Source: Deltaproteobacteria bacterium
Lineage (GTDB): Bacteria; Myxococcota_A; Polyangia; HGW-17; SLPX01
Reading direction: 5' to 3'
Assembly (NCBI GenBank): GCA_011390535.1
Contig: JAABSF010000069.1
Coordinates: 1 to 9,649, forward strand
DNA: 9,649 bases
In this document: positions 5,634 through 9,649 of the stretch, piece by piece
Position numbering within the stretch: position 1 is the first letter of the stretch
Layout of the letters: each line of letters starts with the position of its first letter
Program-made: the position numbers and the translations under genes
Notes under the pieces: model-generated
Told to the model about the DNA's origin: nothing
The model's input: only the letters and a program-made list of their open reading frames with translations
Database searches by the model: none

Positions 5634-8166
5634 TCCCTCCCCCCTTCATATTTTCCCCCTTACCCATAGTTCCACCCTGACCTCCCGAGCCAACATGATC
5701 CCCCGAGGCACCATGACCCCCGGAACCACCATGACCCCCGGAACCACCATGACCCCCGGAACCACCATGACCACCGGAGCCACCATCCGGCTTCGATAAT
5801 ATCCTCTTTTGTTCACCACATCTGAACATCTGAGCACCGAAGTATGGATTCTCAATTCCTGTCTTTGTTTGCATCCAGTCAGCGCCTCTGTCACCAAACG
5901 CCATAGAGCAATGAAAAAGAATAACCGGATCTTTACCCTGCACCCCGAACCGCTCAACAGCTCTTATGAGCTCTTGTGAGAGGATATCAAATGCCTTACG
6001 GGCGTCTTCTATGCTCCCTGCCTTGGCGATTTCCGAAGAAGCACTTCTAAGCTTTTCCAGACTCCTCATCCATTCCTTGTGAGCGTCTCCTTTGAGCAAT
6101 CGCATCCTGACTTTCTTGAGCGCATCCAGAGCTTCACGAGCGCCGCGCTGTGAGGCTTCGAGATCGTCTCGACTCAACCCGTGATGCACTTTGGAATATG
6201 CACTCACCACATCCATAAGTTGAGTCTTGAAAGCGACAGGGACATCATGAAGACTCACTGTTTCGCGGGGAGCAACACCCCCGGCCAAGTGTTGCCCGTG
6301 ATCTTTATCTCCATGATGATGGCCCGGAGGGACACCCCCCCCTTCCGGATTCATCATAGAAGGGCGGGCAAGAAGCTGAAGGGCGCTGTCAATCTTGAAG
6401 TTCCCGTTAGTGACCACCTTCTCTCCTTCTTTTAGCCCTTCAATAACTACATAGTAGTCCCCCGCCCGAGGTCCCAACACTATCTCTCGACCACGATAGA
6501 CACCTGGTTCATGCTCCACATAAACAATCGCGCGCTTTCCGGTGATAAGGGGTGCTGAAGCTGGGATTACCAGCGGACTCTCTTCGGATCGTTGAGCAAC
6601 TTTTTGATCCGTCTTTTTGTCGGACTTGTGACTCTTGCTGTGTTTATCTCCCTTACTTGCCTCCTTTTTTGGGCTGGAGACATCACCCACCGAAACTATT
6701 TCGCTCTTCACTACAGCCCGCACAAACATATCGGGTTTCAAGCGAAACTCCTTGTTATCCACTGTTATGCGAACCTTCACCGTGCGTGTTTTGTCATCTA
6801 CGAAAGGATCTATAAATTCCACCCGGCCTTCAAAAGTTTCACCCGGATAGGAATTGGTCGTAAACGAGATCTTTTGTCCTTTTTTTATGCGCACGAGATC
6901 GGACGCATAGATATCCAGCTTTACCCAAACCCGGCGCAAGTCGGCGATTGTGAATAGTCGAGTTCCAGGATTAACATACATCTGCTCTTGCGCATGTTTT
7001 TCGATAACCACGCCCCCTACGGGTGCATGAAGTGTCACATAATCCATCGGCTTTTCCCGAGCCTCTATCCGCTCTATCTGTTTGGCGGTCAATCCCAATA
7101 GAGAAAGCTTGTGGCGCACAGCACTGAGGGTTGAACGGGCAGACTCTTTCGCATGTGGTAAAGCCTCACTATTCAAGCGCTTGAGCATCCTGACCGCCTG
7201 GATAAGCTCCATCTGAGTAGTCAACAACTCAGGACTGTATACCTGCGCCATCCACTGACCACGACGCACTTTTGCTCCAGTGAATTTCACATAGAGCCTT
7301 TTGATTCGCCCCTTCACCCATGAAGTGATGTACCCCACCAGGCGCTCATCGTAAGCGATCTTTCCCACGACCCTGAGTTCAGTTGAAGCTTTTCTGCGAA
7401 CTACCGGTGTCACCTCGATCTCCGCAAGCTTCCGAGCACGCTCGCTCATCTTCAACTCACGAGGATGACCTGATTCATTAGCCCCTTCACTCTCCATCGG
7501 GACGAGATCCATACCGCATATCGGGCATTTAGCGTCCGGATCCGGCAACTGAACCTGAGGATGCATTGGACATGTGTACATTGTTTGTTCTTTGTGTTCT
7601 CCATTGGGTCCTGAGGCATGGTCGTGACTGTTATTGTCATTCGAACCACAATCGGAGAAACTACCCGCGACATAAGCCAACAACATCAAAATCAAAACAG
7701 CCCCAATCTTGAGAAAACGCTTTGTGTAAACCTTAATCGAAACATGCCCGACCACCCCTACCGGGGATTCCCCACTCTCACCTCCACCTTCTTCAGGGCT
7801 CGATGATTTAACCTCACCACCTTCTTCAGGGCTCGATGATTTAACCTCACCACCTTCTTCAGGACTCGATGATTTAACCTCATCGCGCTCTCCCCGCTCT
7901 CCAAAACTGTCACCGATCTCCTCTCTCAGCCCTCCTTTCCTCTCCTTTCCGGCTTTTTTAGCTGGAACAGGTATCTTATTATCCCCCTCCGGCCCATCAA
8001 CACATTGATCATCCACCGAGACGTTGTTATTCTCTTCATCCAAGACGTTGCTCTTCTCTTCACCAGTCTTTCCCCTCAACTCTACAGGCATGCGCTGTTC
8101 AGACAAGGCATCATCTCTTGCCCTTTCTTGCGTCTTTTTATTGCTTCGATTTTCATAATCGTCCAT
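5626..8166 (-). CDS. cusB: CusB-like periplasmic adaptor with HMBD, DUF3347 and His-rich tail
   Basis: Membrane-fusion adaptor linking CusA to CusC and delivering Cu(I)/Ag(I); 846 residues against about 400 in E. coli CusB. In order: a charged, probably cytoplasmic region (1-148) with three 11-residue repeats at 96-128; one TM anchor (about 153-170); a His-bearing linker; a heavy-metal-binding domain (197-224: YTCPMHP, then CPICGMDLVPM); a barrel-sandwich and hairpin adaptor core (about 265-490) with SPELL and KPMDYVTLHAPVGGVV; a Lys/His-rich linker (about 500-530); a membrane-proximal part to about 600; HHHGDKDHGQH (616-626); a DUF3347 domain (about 640-790) ending CSMAFGDRGADWMQ...NPYFGAQMFRCGE with C753 and C783; then a GGSGGH repeat tail (795-830). 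Adaptor plus HMBD plus DUF3347 is a known combination in copper efflux adaptors. The start is supported by AAAGGTGA (8180-8173) 6 nt before the ATG. It lies 44 nt after cusC and overlaps cusA. Confidence 0.95.
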   Translation of the reverse strand: MDDYENRSNKKTQERARDDALSEQRMPVELRGKTGEEKSNVLDEENNNVSVDDQCVDGPEGDNKIPVPAKKAGKERKGGLREEIGDSFGERGERDEVKSSSPEEGGEVKSSSPEEGGEVKSSSPEEGGGESGESPVGVVGHVSIKVYTKRFLKIGAVLILMLLAYVAGSFSDCGSNDNNSHDHASGPNGEHKEQTMYTCPMHPQVQLPDPDAKCPICGMDLVPMESEGANESGHPRELKMSERARKLAEIEVTPVVRRKASTELRVVGKIAYDERLVGYITSWVKGRIKRLYVKFTGAKVRRGQWMAQVYSPELLTTQMELIQAVRMLKRLNSEALPHAKESARSTLSAVRHKLSLLGLTAKQIERIEAREKPMDYVTLHAPVGGVVIEKHAQEQMYVNPGTRLFTIADLRRVWVKLDIYASDLVRIKKGQKISFTTNSYPGETFEGRVEFIDPFVDDKTRTVKVRITVDNKEFRLKPDMFVRAVVKSEIVSVGDVSSPKKEASKGDKHSKSHKSDKKTDQKVAQRSEESPLVIPASAPLITGKRAIVYVEHEPGVYRGREIVLGPRAGDYYVVIEGLKEGEKVVTNGNFKIDSALQLLARPSMMNPEGGGVPPGHHHGDKDHGQHLAGGVAPRETVSLHDVPVAFKTQLMDVVSAYSKVHHGLSRDDLEASQRGAREALDALKKVRMRLLKGDAHKEWMRSLEKLRSASSEIAKAGSIEDARKAFDILSQELIRAVERFGVQGKDPVILFHCSMAFGDRGADWMQTKTGIENPYFGAQMFRCGEQKRILSKPDGGSGGHGGSGGHGGSGGHGGSGGHGASGDHVGSGGQGGTMGKGENMKGGGNG
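5634..5647 (-). promoter_or_regulatory. Ribosome binding site of cusA, inside the end of cusB
   Basis: The minus strand reads GAAGGGGGGAGGGA immediately before the cusA ATG at 5633, within the last Gly codons of cusB. The purine run offers GGAGG 2 nt from the ATG, or AAGGGG at a more usual distance. Together with the 8-nt gene overlap it suggests coupled translation of adaptor and pump. Confidence 0.55.
5677..5784 (-). repeat. Tandem 18-bp repeats encoding GGSGGH in the CusB tail
   Basis: Six 6-residue units cover CusB residues 795-830: four GGSGGH, then the diverged GASGDH and VGSGGQ. The central 18-nt units are identical or nearly so at DNA level, pointing to recent expansion by slippage or unequal recombination. 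One His per unit on a flexible Gly/Ser chain at a periplasmic C-terminus suggests low-affinity metal capture (inference). Confidence 0.85.
7783..7881 (-). repeat. Three tandem 33-bp repeats in the CusB N-terminal region
   Basis: Three head-to-tail 33-nt units encode EVKSSSPEEGG at CusB residues 96-128. The units are almost identical; one has a silent AGC/AGT change in a serine codon. Near identity implies recent duplication, and copy number probably varies between strains. The stretch is hydrophilic, acidic and presumably disordered on the cytoplasmic side of the membrane anchor. Confidence 0.88.
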
Positions 8167-8180
8167 CGCAATTCACCTTT
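8167..8180 (-). promoter_or_regulatory. Ribosome binding site of cusB
   Basis: In the 44-nt gap after cusC, the minus strand reads AAAGGTGA at 8180-8173 with a 6-nt spacer to the ATG at 8166. This supports the long cusB start, including its unusual N-terminal region, over downstream methionines. The gap shows no terminator or promoter. Confidence 0.6.
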
Positions 8181-8210
8181 CCCTGCTGCATCCTACCCAA
8201 AATTTCAGTT

Positions 8211-9649
8211 CTATCTTTTCTCTGCCTCCTGTCTTCCTCCGAACCTTTCGGCTTCATTCCCCCCGGCTTCATTCCCACTGTAGACAATACCTTTCGGCTC
8301 CACACTGAACTCTTTACCCACAACCGCTTGAAGCGTCTCCCATTGCTGGGCTTTTGAAACTTTTATCCGCCAATAATTGATCTCGTGTTTAAGCAGTGTT
8401 CGTTCATGATCTAACAAAGTTATAAATGAGACCTTACCTGACACATATGCGTTTATTGACGCTCGCAAAACCTCACGGGATTGAGGCAAAATCCTTTTTT
8501 TGTAGATTTCTATCCGTTTCTCCATTCGTCGAATGGCATCGCGAGCGGTTCTGACGTCCCGAGCAATCTCCAGCAATGTGGAACGTAGCCCCTGCTGTTC
8601 CATTTCGATGCCGGCCTCGGCCTCTTTCACCCGCGCTCTTGTCTTTTTTATGCTCCACAAAGGTATCCTGATCGCGATTCCAACAGACCAAAAATCCATC
8701 CCATCAACAGGATCTCCGCCTGAGTTACGCCGAAACCTATAGGAGACACTCAAACCAAGATCAGGGAAATAGCCTGTCTTAGCCTCCTCTTTTCGAAGCT
8801 TTTGAACATCGATGCGATTACGAATTTTCTCCAACAAAGGACGACTCTCGATGGCCATATCCATGAGAGCTTTTGTTGAATATTTTATGGGAGGAAAGCT
8901 CGCAAGTCTTATCTTAGGCACCTCATCGTCAATCTCACGCCCAATCAAGCTGTTCAAACGTGCCTCCACACCATCACGCCGCCGCCTTATTACCTCCAAC
9001 CGATCATCCATAGAACTGAGAGACAGTTTTGCTTTCAACAGATCCTGTAAAAGTGCCTTGTCCGCACGATAACTCACATCAACAATTTTGATCACATTCT
9101 CAATTATCTTCCGATGCTGTTTTGTGATTTTCTCTTCTGCTTCGATATACGCTAAAGCCAACGCCGAATTTCTAACCAGAGTTTTTAATTCCAGGCGTGC
9201 CTCCTCTAAATCATTTTCAACAACACGAACCCTTCTTCTCTGCACCTTTCGAGCCATGGACAACTTTTTAGGCCAAGGAACACTCTGTGTAGCAGTCACC
9301 TGCAATCCCGTCATTGGAGTAGCATTAAACTTCAAAGGACGAAACGGCATATTCATCAAACCAACCGATATCAAAGGATCCGGATAAACAGCCACTTGAT
9401 CCGTTTTTGACTTCGCAGACCGAATTCGAGCCTTAATCTCACGCAACGATGGAGATTCCCGCAGTGCCTCATCAACCATTCTTTTTATAACATTCGAACG
9501 TTTCTCCACCCGCACCTCCGGCTTCGTCAAAGGCAATTCACTTCCCGTCACATTAACCGTGTTATTCTTCCTCTTCTCTCCTTGTTTGTTACCTCCTCTT
9601 TCTTTTTCTGCGCGCAAATCTCCACCCTCTCCAAAAAAGAAGAACGCAA
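8211..9649 (-). CDS. cusC: CusC-like outer-membrane efflux channel (TolC/OEP family), N-terminus cut by window edge
   Basis: Outer-membrane factor expected to form the trimeric exit duct for CusBA. The frame runs to TAG at 8211-8213. A TTG at 9617 could be taken as a start, giving 468 residues, but it has no support: the frame stays open to the right edge and upstream codons encode AFFFFGEGGD, the likely end of a signal-peptide core, so the true start is outside the window. Counting from that TTG, the protein shows the two-fold OEP repeat. Repeat one (about 45-230) has VYPDPLISVGL, then VTATQSVPWPKKL and long amphipathic helices. Repeat two (about 245-435) has GYFPDLGLSVSYRF, then SVGIAIRIPLW and further coiled-coil helices. 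The ending is short, polar and partly duplicated (GNEAGGNEAE, 448-457). Strong synteny with cusB and cusA supports the assignment. Any promoter or copper-responsive regulator lies beyond the edge. Confidence 0.92.
   Translation of the reverse strand, partial: AFFFFGEGGDLRAEKERGGNKQGEKRKNNTVNVTGSELPLTKPEVRVEKRSNVIKRMVDEALRESPSLREIKARIRSAKSKTDQVAVYPDPLISVGLMNMPFRPLKFNATPMTGLQVTATQSVPWPKKLSMARKVQRRRVRVVENDLEEARLELKTLVRNSALALAYIEAEEKITKQHRKIIENVIKIVDVSYRADKALLQDLLKAKLSLSSMDDRLEVIRRRRDGVEARLNSLIGREIDDEVPKIRLASFPPIKYSTKALMDMAIESRPLLEKIRNRIDVQKLRKEEAKTGYFPDLGLSVSYRFRRNSGGDPVDGMDFWSVGIAIRIPLWSIKKTRARVKEAEAGIEMEQQGLRSTLLEIARDVRTARDAIRRMEKRIEIYKKRILPQSREVLRASINAYVSGKVSFITLLDHERTLLKHEINYWRIKVSKAQQWETLQAVVGKEFSVEPKGIVYSGNEAGGNEAERFGGRQEAEKR

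Noticed and set aside
5677..5784. Tandem repeats as a CRISPR array
   Set aside because: There are no spacers; the units are head-to-tail, multiples of three, and encode the CusB tail in frame.
8211..9617. cusC as a complete gene starting at TTG 9617
   Set aside because: The frame continues to the edge with a hydrophobic, signal-peptide-like stretch, and no ribosome binding site supports the TTG.

Overview
The window reads as chromosomal DNA from a Gram-negative, selenocysteine-using bacterium. A complete tripartite (RND) copper/silver efflux system implies two membranes. A small gene with tandem in-frame UGA codons and a SECIS-like hairpin implies a selenocysteine decoding system. Desulfobacterota ('deltaproteobacterial') or a similar anaerobic lineage would fit, but nothing here fixes the taxonomy and this is inference.

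Layout. (1) 8-304, minus strand: a 98-codon gene with strong overall resemblance to the small HesB-related 'CC/Se motif' (seleno)protein family. The Cys-Cys or Cys/Sec position of that family is occupied by two consecutive UGA codons. A 7-bp hairpin with a GGUC tetraloop lies just downstream, at almost the same spacing as in Escherichia coli fdhF. Standard gene calling would miss the gene or split it at the UGAs. (2) 305-560: a divergent intergenic region with a perfect 16-bp AT-rich palindrome. (3) 561-1575, plus strand: a dead AAA/DUF4143 ATPase gene in which one deletion joins the start of the P-loop to just after the Walker B motif, in another frame. (4) 1576-1670: a short convergent gap with no convincing terminator. 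(5) 1671 to the right edge, minus strand: the operon cusC-cusB-cusA, transcribed leftwards.

The efflux genes work together. CusC, the outer-membrane channel, is cut by the window edge. CusB, the periplasmic adaptor, carries several additional metal-binding-type modules. CusA, the inner-membrane proton-driven pump, keeps the three methionines and the TM4 Asp/Glu pair expected of a Cu(I)/Ag(I) pump. cusB and cusA overlap by 8 nt and cusC-cusB are 44 nt apart, so co-transcription is very likely. CusA and CusB are both much longer than the E. coli proteins. CusA has an extra four-helix membrane block and a periplasmic insert. CusB has an acidic cytoplasmic tail with 11-residue repeats, a CxxC heavy-metal-binding domain, a DUF3347 domain and a Gly/His repeat tail.

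The most notable object is the tandem-UGA gene. No functional link between it and the copper operon is shown; they are neighbours separated by a gene remnant on the other strand.
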